NCBI GenBank assembly: GCA_015179025.1
Contig: WHUX01000029.1
Coordinates: 248,001-312,000 of the forward strand
DNA: 64,000 nucleotides
Origin: Terfezia claveryi
Lineage: Eukaryota > Ascomycota > Pezizomycetes > Pezizales > Pezizaceae
Reading direction: 5' to 3'
Below the pieces are notes generated by a model, which saw only the letters and a list, made by a program, of their open reading frames with translations, had not been told where the DNA came from and did not search any database. Within the stretch, counting starts at the first letter, position 1. Each line of letters opens with the position of its first letter. Positions 23,821-35,409 of the stretch are shown in pieces. The position numbers and the translations under genes are program-made.

Positions 23821-26800
23821 ATGGGCTCTCCAATGTCGGCCCGTGATACCACATCGGCATTCGATTCGCCAACATTTAATCTGGACATGAGTATCAGGGT
23901 TGATCAACCAGTTGGATCGATGTAAACATCCCACATCATATCCTTCAAGCACTACGAAACTGACAGAAGGGGTCGGAGGTGAGCATAGGTCGATATCGCC
24001 TTCCGGGAGAGATGTGGTTTTGGCCTCGTACGTGGATATTCTTCCCACTCATGAATTGTATCGGCTAAATTGAGACTCCGTAGTCGTCAGGGCCTCCATA
24101 TCGTAGATCTGGATAATCCTTATGATCCACCACGATTTCTCCAACATCGCACAGCCTGGGAAGTTGCTGATGTACAATGGTCACCATTCGCCGCTCGGGA
24201 CTACTGGGTTGTCTCAACGTCTAACCAAAAAGCAATGGTCTGGAACCTTGCTATGCCGTCTAGACGGGCAATTGAGCATGTTCTGCACTCTCATACACGA
24301 GCAATTACGGATATCAATTTCTCAGCTCATCATCCAGACATATTGGCTACGTGCTCGGTAGACTCGTTCGTTCATTGCTGGGATTTAAGAGATCCACGAA
24401 GGCCTGCTATATCATTCTGTGACTGGTTCGCTGGAGCAACTCAAGTCAAGTATAACAGGCAAGATGAACACATATTGGCAAGTAGCCATGACAAATATCT
24501 CCGTATCTGGGATGACAGAAAAGGGGCATATCCATTACGTAGCATTTGCGCACATACAACCAAAATATATGGGGTGGATTGGAATAGGACACGGCCGACA
24601 GGAATAGTGACTTGTGCTTTAGATAAAACGATCAGGTTTTGGGACTATTCTAACCCAGAGGATGAGCCGGAGAGGGTCATAAGGACATCTTTTCCCGTCT
24701 GGAGAGCAAGGCACACGCCATTCGGTTGGGGTTTGTTGATTATGCCACAAAGAGCAGATAATATACTCTATCTTTATGATCGGAGAGCCGCAGGCGACGT
24801 CCCTGCCGACCCTGTTGCAACGTTTGAGGGACATACAGATAGCGTCAAGGAGTTTCTATGGCGGTTTAGAGGAGGCCAAAGCCCGGACAAGGACGACAGA
24901 GAATTTCAGCTTGTTAGCTGGTCGCAGGACAAAGACATTCGGCTCTGGTCAATAAGCAGGAAAGTAATGCAGGGGGTTGGACATGACCCTGAAGCAAAAG
25001 TCAGGTTTAGAATCACGAGGAAGGGTGCTGCATACAAGACGTTTAGACATGAGCAAAAATTGGGAAAGGTGGTTATGGGAGACGGTATGACTCCAGGAAA
25101 GAGACTATTTGGGCCACGGTACCTTGGGGAGGGCATATTGGGCAGGCAGCTGCCATTTGGGGATGGACAGTTCACTCGGAGACAACAAGCAACCATGGGT
25201 ATCTCAAGAGGTAAGATGAAGATTGACAATCCGATTGCTTGGATGAAGGGTATCAAGATTTCGAAGCCGAAACTTAGCACCTGGGATAATCCCGATACTC
25301 TGGGCGAGGAGATATCTTTGGTTGGTGCAACATTCCCCAAAGTGAACTTTGAGAAGGTTAATGTTACTGGAAGGACTTGTACTATTTCACTTCATGGGCC
25401 ATGGGGCACAGATTCTAAGTGGGTATTTCTGAGAGCAGAAGTGCAATTCCCCAGTGGGTATCCGGAATCAGCTATACCTATCTTTACAATCGAGAAAACC
25501 AACTCAATTCCCGGATACCAGATGGAGGCTATGGCAATGCAGTTAAAAAAAATCTCAGAGACTCACATGGAGCACAAGAAAACGTCTCTCGAAGCCTGTC
25601 TAAAATTCTTGCTGGGCGAGCCTGTGGAGCATTCAATGGTTTCGGGCGACGAAAGGGGAAGTAGCAGTGATGACGAGGAAATTGATCCGCAGCAAAGCGA
25701 GGTCAAAGACCTGATTGCAAAAAATAATCAAGCAAGTGTTCCACTCCCTAGGGCGTGCGGGGCAACATGGAGCCATGATGGGAGACTCATTTGCTTTTTC
25801 CCGCCAAAGGAAGAGAGCACTCGCCGGGAATTCGGTGGTGGGGGTTGTTGGTGGAATCGAGACCTCTTCAATAGCGCCTTTGGATGGAGAGAGGGCGCAG
25901 ATAGAGGGGGGCGGAATGGGAGATTATTTGAAAATTTTGGGCGCTTCTACATGTCATCTCCTGGGCCAAGAGGGTTTCGTGGGATTCCCTCGGCTGGCGA
26001 AAGCTCTAGTGGTAGTGAATACGACAGTTCGACAACTGATGAGAGTGATTCGGAGGATGACAGATCCACTCTACGGCCTGCTTGGAGCTGGCGACTACAG
26101 GGCAATGCTAGTGGAGTCATGGGCCAGACGTTCCACAGTGGACGAAGGGGTGGGGCTTCTACGGACCGCTCAACCCAGCGGAGTGGGACTGTAAGGCAGA
26201 TGACAGCGGGGCCCGCTCTCTGGCGGAATAGCGGACAGAGCAAAGGTAAAAATGTGGTACGAATTATCAATCTATCGCATATCTTACCTTCCAAGAAAGA
26301 ACTTGCCGAGGAATATATTGTTTATGGCCATCCTAGCGAAGTTTGTCAACATAACGCCGAAGTTGCTAGGAGGAATGGTTACTTAGATCTTGCAGACGTA
26401 TGGACTTTGGCTCAATTGATAATCTCAAGGGACGTACCACTTGAAGTCGTACCGCAACCATGGTGCAAGGATCCAATTCTGGTAGTGGCTAGGAAACTAG
26501 TAGCTGAGGCAAATAGGAGAAATAGTAATTTTGGCGATGATGATCATGAGGAGGAGGGAGGGTATCTTGATCATTCTCAGTTTGCCTTAGAGGAAGACTC
26601 CGATGATAGCTTAAGTTGGGTGATGGTATCAACAAGACGAAAGATCAATGGGAAGATCAAGTGGGGAGGGCATCCCTTGGGTGGAAGTTGGCTGATAGAT
26701 CAACTGTAAGCTCGACTGCTATTTCTTTCGGGCAATTGCTAACCCAATTACCAAAAGCTTTTCGTATTTCGAGATGAAAGCTGATGTTCAGATGCTTGCC

Positions 26801-28661
26801 ATGTTGGCAAGTGTATTTTGTGAAGTGGGGTATAAGCCTGGGGAATCTACCCCGTGGCTTGATATGGAGAACGGCAGCGTAAGTTCATGAGATAGTATAC
26901 GACTTGTTCTAACTAGTTTCACAGGAGCTGCTCTTGATGATGGAAGGCCCTGCGTACTCCTATGACTATTATCCAACATATGATGCTGCAAAGGACGAAT
27001 TTCCATCACTTTACGTTTCCCCACAGACTCATTCCGCTGCTGCGACGCCAGGCATACTCACGGCCCATGGGTCATTCTCATCATACAATGGTTTTCTAGG
27101 TAGTATAGACCCTTTCTCGGGCGCATACTCCACAGGGAATACCCCTCCTGTGAGCTTGGGATTTCTAGCAAGAAGAAGCATGGATGAAGTTAGTCACCAT
27201 AGCTTATCTAGTAGTCCTGAATTCACTCACCACCCAAATCATTCGAGGAAGTCGACAAGTGCAGTGAACTTTGCAGCTGGATTTGCTAGAGCATTCAATA
27301 CCACAAGCAGCAACTCAAGCCCTCCAACAAGACGAAGGCCGAGCCCCGCGGAAAGTATCCTCAATATAGCAACAGGTACTGGGGTAATCACTTGGGGTCA
27401 AAATACCATCATTGGCAGTGGCTCTCGTGGTGGATATGGTGCTGATGGAGGTGGCAGAGGTGGAAGTTCTATCCTTACGGAAACAGAAGAAGATGAATAT
27501 GATGGTTCGATGGACATCAAGATTGAGATATTGAACAGTGGGTTATTTGATGACGAGTGCGTCGCGAGCAAGCCGCCCTTGTTGAACCCAAAGAAAGCAA
27601 AATTTTATAGAGCCTACAGAGAAGAGTACGCAAATCTCCTCTACGCTTGGGGTTTACAGGTCAGGAGGCTAGAGGTGCTCAAGTTTAATGGGGTAAAGGG
27701 AGTCGTTGATGAAGAAGGCGAAAAACTGGAGTTATGTAGTGGTAATCCTGGTGGTAACTTTGTCAAAAAGAACATGAAGAAGGGTGATAGCAGATGGCCT
27801 GGCTTAGGTGAGTCAATCACACACCAGCACCTGAACATTCTTCAGTACTGATATCTAGCAACAGAAATTGTTGGGACGTGTCCGAAATGTCAATCTGCGG
27901 GCACAATAGTTCATACACCTCTCTTAAGCACCGTAAATACAATCTCCCGTACAGCCAGTACATCTGCAACCCGCAATTTACAACCAATGACAAAGCCAGG
28001 CTATTCTCATCATCCCCACACCCCAACAGTGCTTTCGGCCCAGACCTCTCCAACTCCTGGCCCAATCCTACCGGCTGCATATACCCCTGCCCGGAACGCC
28101 AAGTCAGAGTGCGCTCAGTGCGAAGGGAAACTCAAGCCTCCAGCCTTGATCTGCATTATTTGTCAGGTCTCCATCAAGGGGCTATACGGAGCATGCCTTA
28201 TGTGTGGGCACGTGGCCCATTCAAACTGTCATCGTGACTGGTTTTGCCCTGATAGCAATAACGATGATGAACACAACGGTGATGAGGAACTTTGCGAGAA
28301 GGAATGCCCAGCTGGGTGTGGATGTCACTGCATGGGTTATGCAGAAGATGGATTTGGCTTTCTTGTGGCTCCACCTATGCCTCCACCAATCAACCTACCT
28401 CAACCTATGGTAATAAGTAAACAACCGTTTACTTTGGTAGGAAACAAGAGGATCTCAGCCAGTGATGACCAGGGCAGAATTGGATCAGGGGGCGCTGGGG
28501 GAAATTACCTGGGGTTAGATGACGATTATTTTGAGGACAGGATGGTAAGCCAGGAAGACGAGTACGATGAAGAGGATGAAGGGATCTTTGGGGATGAAGA
28601 TGAAGAAGACGGAACTATGTTTGAGCTGCATAATCCCATGGTGCATGTCTCTGAATACTAA
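23821..28661 (+). CDS. MTC5: SEA/GATOR2 complex subunit Mtc5 (WDR59 homologue)
   Basis: Vacuole-associated regulator of TORC1 amino-acid signalling. Exons 23821-23921, 23989-24027, 24075-26705, 26758-26878, 26925-27807 and 27865-28661 join to 1523 residues. A WD40 propeller occupies about residues 30-350, with repeats ending in VWNL, CWDLRD, RIWDDR, RFWDY and LWSI. An RWD domain lies at about 455-560. A C-terminal RING-like zinc module lies at about 1340-1415, with CAQCEGKL, CIICQ, GACLMCGHVAHSNCHRDWF and CPAGCGCHC. Acidic and Ser-rich linkers separate them. Domain order and the N-terminal block VDQPVGSM..SRQGLHIVDLDNP match fungal Mtc5. The first two introns were inferred because the first 47 residues lie on small exons. 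Confidence 0.93.
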
Positions 28662-29623
28662 GCGTCAAGCTAATTTTTCAGACCTGCGAGCGATTCAGCT
28701 TACCTCAATTCCTAAGGCCCCAGGTTTTCACACATGTACAAACTCACTCCTATTGTATATGACTCAGTGCTCTGCATGTTTTGGGAAACTTCACTTTTTC
28801 GTTTTGGCAGGCGTTCACTTCTTTCTCTGGAGTACATCTCGTTCGGCGCATAAATATTCTGTTACAACTAGATATATCCATCCTCCTGCATAGTGAATAT
28901 CGAATAATGCTCGAACAATCAGGAATGCAAAGAAATATACATACTATTGACCAAACCAGTGTGAAACCAGGTGCATATTTTATGTGTACCGACGGACAAA
29001 GTTCAGGGTAACCAACACTAGAACCAGATTTGACAGTACCCGCACGCAATTCCACTAGTACTAATCATGTTCAGGTTGTCTCATTATGGTGGCATGCCAT
29101 ATTCGCCGAGTTCATGAAAGTATTTCATACTTCGTGTGTAGATGAGGCTCCAATGACGTTACGCTTCCGATCAAACCAGATAAACGTTGTTTTTCGAAGT
29201 GGATACCCTTCCCAAAAGTATTATCAGCTAAGTGATAGTCACCATCGCACTGCCACATCTGCTTGCCGCACAGTAGAGATTTGAGCCAGATTACCCAATG
29301 GCTTATTGAGAACCTTACCACTAGCCTCCCAAGTGGTAGAAGACAGGAGGCACCCAATATACCAAGGTGGTTTTTGGCAAATGCCAACTTTTAATATAGT
29401 GGTTTCAGCTCATAGTCTCTCAGGAAGTGCTTTGTCGCGCGAGGCGGCACTGGAGTTGAGGGTAACTACTGGCTCTCCTCGGAGCCAGTATCGGCACCCC
29501 ACGCTGTGCAGCAAGTCTGATTTGGTCCTGGTTGTCACTCCCTTACTACCTGGCCTAGCGGCTTCGACCTAAGATATTGAGGAATGCACTATGCAATAAT
29601 CTCCCACACTCTCAGCAGAGCGG

Positions 29624-29656
29624 GGCGCCCAGGTGCCAACCAGACTAGGCGCCCAG
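29624..29656 (-). mobile_element. micro-insertion (reverse orientation) with 9-bp target duplication
   Basis: GGCGCCCAG is repeated perfectly at 29624-29632 and 29648-29656. It flanks GTGCCAACCAGACTA, the exact complement of TAGTCTGGTTGGCAC. The fixed terminus now abuts the right copy, as expected for an inverted insertion. Confidence 0.78.
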
Positions 29657-31082
29657 AGAGTGCAGCAGCGTGGGGCAGCAGAAGGGGGAAGAGGCAGAGC
29701 AAGAGCATAGTATTGCATATGAGGGCAGAGCATAAGCCATGAATACCATAGGGGGTTTGATATTCGCACAAGGACTGCTGCTTGAACTATAAGTTCCTCT
29801 TAGCCATAGCTTGTTGTGGCCTTCAACGCTCGTTCTATTCCCATAATCACTATCTGGCTGCCAAGTGGAGCCGGCTACTGAACACATTACGTACCTTAGA
29901 ACCCACATGGCATGTTGGACTGGTGCACTTCAAATTCTTTAACCAATCTGGTAACCGCAGGGAGTGCAAAATGATTTCCTTGCTACTCAAGCGAGAATCA
30001 GACAAATGAGATTTCGGAGAACCGTTCTGTATTGATTCCTGTACAAAATTGACTTTCGAATATATGATGTCAATGGCGTAGGGGCGTAACATATTGGAAC
30101 ACCTGATACGTCAATGGATACCGCTAATCTCAACATCACATCCATGCCTGAACCCCTTAGATATGTTTGTTAACTGTGCACAGACATGTCTTTCCAAATG
30201 GATATCCCATCCAAATAATGTGGAGGCGCTTAAAGCACACCAGGACTATGGATGGTAAATGGTCCAAGATTCATGACCAAACCATTTCAGATGCTGACAG
30301 GTACATTGACACCTTAGGCCATATCACATTATGGTGTCTCAGCAGAATGTACAGCATCCAGGGTGTGTGCCATACCACCACTAGAGTAAGAACACCATAT
30401 GTTCTGCACCTGGTGTAGTATTCTCTAGAAGTCACGACACCGTCAAATACAAGATTTGCTGGCAGAATCCTCTATCGGCTAGCCTTTCTGCTCTGTGGCC
30501 TGAAAACAATGGGGACAGTGATTTTCCCACTTCTCAGTGGGTGATGAAACAGGGATCAAGGGAAAATTCTCTAGGATTGGTATACAAGCCTATGAAGCTA
30601 TATCCGATACCCAGGCCTCCCCTCGAGTGGGCTGCATCAACGAAGGGGCTGGTATCAGTTCCTCTCTAGAGTAGAGGGCTCCTGAGCCAGAAGACAATAT
30701 TTGGCTCCAAGGTGACGTGCAAAACCAGATCGACCAAAGCCTTTCTTCCTCGGTCAATGTGGCAGGGTTGTGGGGAATTGAAAATGCTAATGAAAGCACT
30801 ATGCAATCTACATAGCTGTGGCTTATCTATTGACCCGATCGCTCGGGGCCTACACCCTACAGGAATCTAGTATTGATGCCTAGATTTTCAACCAGCCAGT
30901 GAGGTACAGATTGGGGATGCTAGTGAGGGCTCGAAAGCTAGGGTAATCTACGCAAGTGAGGGGCCGCAAGGAGAATGCGCTTTGCAGTTATAGTTGCGGG
31001 TGTGTGGTCTCATCTGCAAAATAAGGTCGCCCCAGGGCCTAGGCCTGGAAGGTGGTATCCCTTAGCCAAATGTTTAGGGCTG

Positions 31083-31128
31083 GCTGTGGACTAGTCTGGT
31101 TGGCGTAAGCCCCTCCATAGCTGTGGAT
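31083..31128 (+). mobile_element. 28-nt micro-insertion with about 9-bp target duplication
   Basis: GCTGTGGAC (31083-31091) and GCTGTGGAT (31120-31128) flank 31092-31119. The insert starts TAGTCTGGTTGGC and continues into GTAAGCCCCTCCATA. It is the longest single-ended member and shows the sequence beyond the terminus. Confidence 0.7.
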
Positions 31129-31496
31129 ATGGCTCGAGATGCTTCGCAAAAAGGAGGGCTACTTCTATAGGCAAGGGGCCAGGTACGACCTAATGGGACT
31201 ACTGTATAGGCATCGCTCACATCAAATCAGTGGCACCTCTGGGTCCCAAATGGGTGGGTTATATCATAAAGAATGATCGACAAAAGGTACCCGGAAATGA
31301 CAGGACCACGCCCATATCTTGGCCAAAGGTACTGAAATTACTGGTATAACGTACTTGAAATACGGCGGAAATAGTCAGACGATACGAGTGCCACAAAGCC
31401 AATAAAAGCACGATAAGTACCTATGCTATTGTAAAAGAGGGGTATAGATATAATGGCCAACAGTTAGTAAAGTGTCCAGTGCGTGCTACTATCTCA

Positions 31497-31660
31497 GCGA
31501 TGTCAGCCAATATTCCTCTAACTAAGCAGCGGCGAGAAATGTCAGATCTAGAGAAGGGCAAGATTCTGGCATATTTGGAATGTCAAATGCCACTCGATGA
31601 AATTGCAGTCCGCGTTGGAAGAAATAAGCAGACAGTAAAGAGTTTCTTAGATAAAATATT
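31497..31660 (+). pseudogene. Tc1/mariner-like transposase, N-terminal helix-turn-helix relic
   Basis: The frame reads KQRREMSDLEKGKILAYLEC, then DEIAVRVGRNKQTVKSFLDK. This resembles the paired HTH that opens fungal Tc1-like transposases. The frame then degenerates and no DDE catalytic part follows before 32950. Confidence 0.45.
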
Positions 31661-32567
31661 AGCGATTTCCTTTTTATGTTCATGTTTCATGTATGCATAT
31701 ATGCGAATATACATGCATATATTTATGGAATATGTGATATGCATGCAATTTAAGCCGCGGCCTTGGCGCTGCGCGCTTCTCTGCAGAAGACTTTTTTCAT
31801 GTGAGTATATATCGGCCAATTGTCAATCCCACTGGATGAAAGAATCATTCCTCGACTGTCCTCAATCTGTTCTATGGGTAGTCGCGTGCCATTATCGTAG
31901 TTACTCCTACACACATAAGTTTTTCCCGACTGCGCCAAGTTGAGGGTAATCCGATGCTCAATGTGGCGTCTATATCGGGACTAGCCACGAAATCGATTTT
32001 CGATTGGACCGCTTAAAAGCTGCGGGCCGGGCCGACGGCCCCAGATTGCTTTCGCTTATCGCATCATAGACCATCATCCGAAAATTCCTGCTGTCTACAA
32101 AATTTTTTCCACTCTGAAAATCACATTGTTCAATTAACCAATATACTCTGTTAAAAGAATTTTTTTACTAGGCTCGTTCAAATTTTAAATGGTTCTTTCT
32201 TTCGGTGGTACTCAAGCGATACTAGAAGTATAACTTAGTCTGGCTGACAGACTACAGTAAGTAGAACTAGAGAACAGAAAAAAAAAGCTCCGGACCGAAG
32301 AGTATGTTGAATATCTTCAGTATCTACAGTACTAAAAGATCACCTATGGCAAAATAGCAAATAATGTTTCAGTCATTAATTTTTCAAATAACCCTATGAT
32401 TCCTCGTCCTCGTAGAGGGTCTGATCGAGACAAACTTGATTACTTAAACAAGTAACCAAGTGGTATTCAATGAATGTTGCACGTGATGACGAAATTCTCC
32501 ATATGTTATATACATACAGGCTATGTCTCTTGGCATGTGCGTCCCCATACTGAACTCCTTTCAGTAT

Positions 32568-32596
32568 TGCAAGGCTAGATCGAGACTATGCAAGGC
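32568..32596 (-). mobile_element. micro-insertion of the GATCGAGACTA type with 8-bp duplication
   Basis: TGCAAGGC (32568-32575 and 32589-32596) flanks TAGATCGAGACTA. Read on the minus strand the insert begins TAGTCTCGATC, so it shares the TAGTCT terminus with the main family. Confidence 0.55.
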
Positions 32597-32704
32597 TTTC
32601 CGTATGCGTACCGTACTACATGTCGCATAGATGTGGAATATGGACAAAGAGGACTGAAGTACGTGGCACTTGGCACAGCAAGACGTACTTGTACCTGATG
32701 CATG

Positions 32705-32715
32705 GTAGTCTGGTT
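32705..32715 (+). repeat. TAGTCTGGTTG motif without clear duplication
   Basis: Terminus-like motif 8 bp before the micro-insertion at 32723. Its own flanks do not match. Confidence 0.4.
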
Positions 32716-32722
32716 GTGGCAG

Positions 32723-32747
32723 GGTAAGCAGTCTCGATCGGTAAGCA
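32723..32747 (-). mobile_element. GTCTCGATC between 8-bp direct repeats
   Basis: GGTAAGCA (32723-32730 and 32740-32747) flanks the 9-nt GTCTCGATC. It belongs to the same motif as the copies at 32415, 32576, 32787 and 49882. Confidence 0.5.
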
Positions 32748-32786
32748 AGACCTGCCAGGTGCTTGCGCTTCCCGGGTCAGGTTACG

Positions 32787-32804
32787 AGGGTCTGATCGAG
32801 ACTA
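32787..32804 (+). repeat. GGTCTGATCGAGACTA motif
   Basis: The flanks GGTTACG (left) and GGTTGTACG (right) differ by a 2-nt gap, so a decayed target duplication is possible. Related copies lie near 32415 and at 49882-49899. Confidence 0.4.
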
Positions 32805-32816
32805 GGTTGTACGGCA

Positions 32817-32822
32817 TATAAA
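32817..32822 (+). promoter_or_regulatory. possible TATA element
   Basis: TATAAA lies 137 bp before the start codon of the orphan ORF at 32959. Its position is plausible but there is no other support. Confidence 0.3.
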
Positions 32823-32912
32823 GGAACGAATCTGATTGTCTGGTTCATTCCATCTCCTTGGCACTTACTGTATCGTCGGGCATGAAGCACGATGACGCGG
32901 AAGCACCGACAT

Positions 32913-32945
32913 CGGCTGGAGTAGTCTGGTTGGCACCGGCTGGAG
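32913..32945 (+). mobile_element. micro-insertion with 9-bp target duplication in the leader of an ORF
   Basis: CGGCTGGAG (32913-32921) and CGGCTGGAG (32937-32945) flank TAGTCTGGTTGGCAC (15 nt). It ends 13 bp before the ATG at 32959. Confidence 0.78.
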
Positions 32946-32958
32946 TCAGTTTTCAAGC

Positions 32959-33423
32959 ATGGGCGCATCGCGGGCATTTGGAGCAATAGAAGGCTCTGAA
33001 GTTACAATATTGAAGAATATCTACATCGATCACAAATATGACCAGCCAAACTGGCATGAGGCCCGGCGGTATAGCATCCATTATAGCTATAATGTTACTG
33101 GCGCGCAAATGGGATTGCAGAGGTTTGGGAAATTAACTGTTCACGTTCAGGGCACATGCACTTTCGCCGACGATTGGTGGATACGGCAATTGTCAGATAC
33201 GAGCGGCAAGGAATACGACAAATATATTCTCTGGAAGGATAATCAGCCAGCTGCAGATGGCAATAAGGAGATGTCTGCTGTGGCCGAGATCGATCCCTCA
33301 TCAGCACCACTTGCCTACTTCGCTCGCAGTGGGCAACAGCCTAATGCTACGAAAATATATTACTCGATTCTCCTGGTTGTCGCTGGGAAGCAAGTGAGCT
33401 GCTATCCAGACAAGCACACGTAA
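32959..33423 (+). CDS. hypothetical protein, 154 aa
   Basis: Uninterrupted frame with balanced composition (start MGASRAFGAIEGSEVTILKN; internal FADDWWIRQLSDTSG). There is no signal peptide, membrane segment or domain I recognise, and no intron is needed. A TATA-like box lies upstream. A 36-codon upstream ORF starts at 32882 and overlaps the start codon in another frame. A copy of the micro-insertion sits in its leader. It may be a lineage-specific gene or a fragment of a decayed one. Confidence 0.45.
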   Translation: MGASRAFGAIEGSEVTILKNIYIDHKYDQPNWHEARRYSIHYSYNVTGAQMGLQRFGKLTVHVQGTCTFADDWWIRQLSDTSGKEYDKYILWKDNQPAADGNKEMSAVAEIDPSSAPLAYFARSGQQPNATKIYYSILLVVAGKQVSCYPDKHT

Positions 33424-33699
33424 ATGCATCCTGCTGGCAGTCTCCCAATTTTAGTTACCAGCCAACAGCCGATAGATAATTTGCCCTAAATCAGAACCCC
33501 GTGCAATGATAGCCTATCCATTTATATAACAGAGGCCGGGCTTCAACTTTTCGGGACATTGGTTTGTACGAAAGATGCTCACGAACCGTCTATAAACAAT
33601 ATGCATGCTAGCGGTCAACAGCATTGGGTTTGCTTGGTCTCAGACCCTGTCTCAAAAATTAAGTGCTGGGACTCAGCGTTTCAAGAATTTCCGGGTATA

Positions 33700-34076
33700 A
33701 GAACTGTAATCGTGATAAAGCAATTAATTAGGCATTGCACAGCCGGACAGGGAAGGGTAAGCTAGGTTGGTGGAGGTACACTTTGGACCCCTATGAGGAC
33801 CCAATCTGCGCGGAGTGCTTGGAGCTGGAGACCGGGAAGCATGTGGCACTCTTCTGTCCAGCGGGGGAATGGTTGGGAAGAAGATGGAGTTCCTGGGAAC
33901 AGGCGGATGATAGGAAGATCTGGTTACGCAAGGAAAAGCAGGATGACGGGGAGGTGGTGTTGGACCGAGTGGAGCCAGTTAAACCTCTAAAGTCACTGGG
34001 TATCGGGGGGGTTATATCTTTTTTTTGGGGGGGGCAGGGAGTGGCGTGGCGGTGGATGAAGTTTATGGTTATTTAG
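33700..34076 (+). pseudogene. non-LTR retrotransposon C-terminal relic (zinc-knuckle part)
   Basis: RTGKGKLGWWRYTL is followed by ICAECLELETGKHVALFCP. The spacing C-x2-C-x7-H-x4-C resembles the zinc knuckle after the reverse transcriptase/RNase H of fungal LINEs. The upstream part is in another frame (33559-33765) and no reverse transcriptase core is present. The poly-A run about 90 bp downstream would fit a LINE 3' end. Confidence 0.4.
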
Positions 34077-34273
34077 AAACCCGTTGTTCCGTGGGTGTAC
34101 CGAGTCTTTTAAGATAAGGGAAGGGGACCGCCGCATGACTCTAAGTCGAATCGGCGTATAGACTTTAAAAAAAAAAAAAAAAAAGGCATTGTACAGATCC
34201 ACCATGAAGGTCGTAAAAATACCTGATATTACACCAAAATAGTGAAAAGTCAATCTGGTTCCGTCACGTTACA

Positions 34274-34307
34274 ACATATACCAGTGCAAGCCAGACTAAC
34301 ATATACC
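34274..34307 (-). mobile_element. micro-insertion (reverse) with 9-bp target duplication
   Basis: ACATATACC (34274-34282 and 34299-34307) flanks AGTGCAAGCCAGACTA, whose complement starts TAGTCTGGCTTGCA. Confidence 0.7.
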
Positions 34308-34325
34308 GGTACCTACTCCAGCGAT

Positions 34326-34338
34326 TAGTCTGGTTGGC
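34326..34338 (+). repeat. TAGTCTGGTTGGC motif without clear duplication
   Basis: Exact motif. The flanks do not repeat, so the duplication may have decayed. Confidence 0.45.
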
Positions 34339-34386
34339 TCATGTAATTATTAGTCTAGTTAAGTAATATATTATGGTGTAAATCAT

Positions 34387-34419
34387 TGCTAGCACTAGTC
34401 TGGTTGGCAATGCTAGCAC
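34387..34419 (+). mobile_element. micro-insertion with 9-bp target duplication
   Basis: TGCTAGCAC (34387-34395 and 34411-34419) flanks TAGTCTGGTTGGCAA. Confidence 0.78.
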
Positions 34420-34666
34420 GAAGGAAAGGACTCCATGACTAAGCGCTGTACGTAGGGCATCCTGGGACCCTAAGCCCTAAGCTGAATGTCAGACCACGTG
34501 ACGGTACGGCACCCACAAACTAGCACAAGCCTCGCCGTGACTTCCATTCCCCAAAACAGCAGAGGAAACTTAGCAGACTAACCGCTTGGTACTTACACAC
34601 ACGACGACGACATAGATTCACATCAACCACCTCCCCCGACAACCACCAACACCGAAATATACAACA

Positions 34667-35409
34667 ATGAAGGTATTTGGGACACCGTGGCTATTGGGAG
34701 GAGATATGGAGGGAACGAAATGCTGATTGGAGGGGTACTCGTCAGACCGAACTCGACTCCTTCTCTGGTGCTAAGATATACCCTTCCAAGGTACAACCAC
34801 CAACATTCCCGACCGCCTTTCCATCGGTGTTGCCTACCAACGAGTTATGGAATGAGTGGGTTACGGAAGAGATTTGCTAATGAGGAGGGAGTTTTCTCGA
34901 ACTTTAGGGTAAACTTTACGTCCGTGGTGACTCCAAGATCTTCCGTTTCGTAAATGGAAAATCCGAGTCTCTATTCCTCCAGCGAAAGAACCCCCGCCGC
35001 ATTGCTTGGACGGTTCTTTTCAGGCGCATGCACAGGAAGGGTATCTCTGAGGTTTGAGCCTACATCCCCAACTTTACTCTATATTTGGTAAAAGCCTCTA
35101 ACTGCATCATCTTCTCGTCAACAGGAAATTGCTAAAAAGCGAACCCGCCGTACCGTCAAGCACCAGCGTGCCATCGTCGGTGCCACTCTTGACGTCATCA
35201 AGGAGAAACGATCCATCCGGCCAGAAGTCCGTCAAGCTGCCCGTGCTGAGGCCATCAAGGCCGGTAAGGCCAAGAAGGCTGAGGCTGAGAGCAAGAAGAA
35301 GGCGGAGAAGGCGAAGCTCGCAACTACCGCTGCAAAGGGACAGGGAGCCAAAGTCAGCAAGCAGGGCGCCAAGGGTGCTGCAACAAAGCCCGCCGCCAGA
35401 ACTCGTTAA
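34667..35409 (+). CDS. RPL24: 60S ribosomal protein eL24
   Basis: Large-subunit ribosomal protein. Exons 34667-34672 (only Met-Lys), 34746-34790, 34908-35051 and 35125-35409 join to 159 residues (yeast 155). The spliced start reads [18 protein letters not shown], then [40 protein letters not shown], and [19 protein letters not shown] in the last exon. The tail is Lys/Ala-rich. A two-codon first exon followed by an intron is common in fungal ribosomal protein genes. Confidence 0.96.

Larger units (their letters stand above)
28662..32958. other. 4.3-kb gene-poor, transposon-derived spacer
   Basis: No intact gene. It contains micro-insertions at 29624, 31083, 32568 and 32723, a Tc1-like transposase relic near 31500, and copies of the GATCGAGAC motif near 32415 and 32787. 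The ORFs between 28750 and 30800 lack recognisable motifs and are likely decayed repeats. Confidence 0.5.
33424..34666. other. repeat-rich spacer before eL24
   Basis: Contains a LINE-type relic (33700-34076), a run of about 18 A at 34167-34184 and a cluster of TAGTCTGG-type insertions (34274-34419). No intact gene. Confidence 0.5.
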
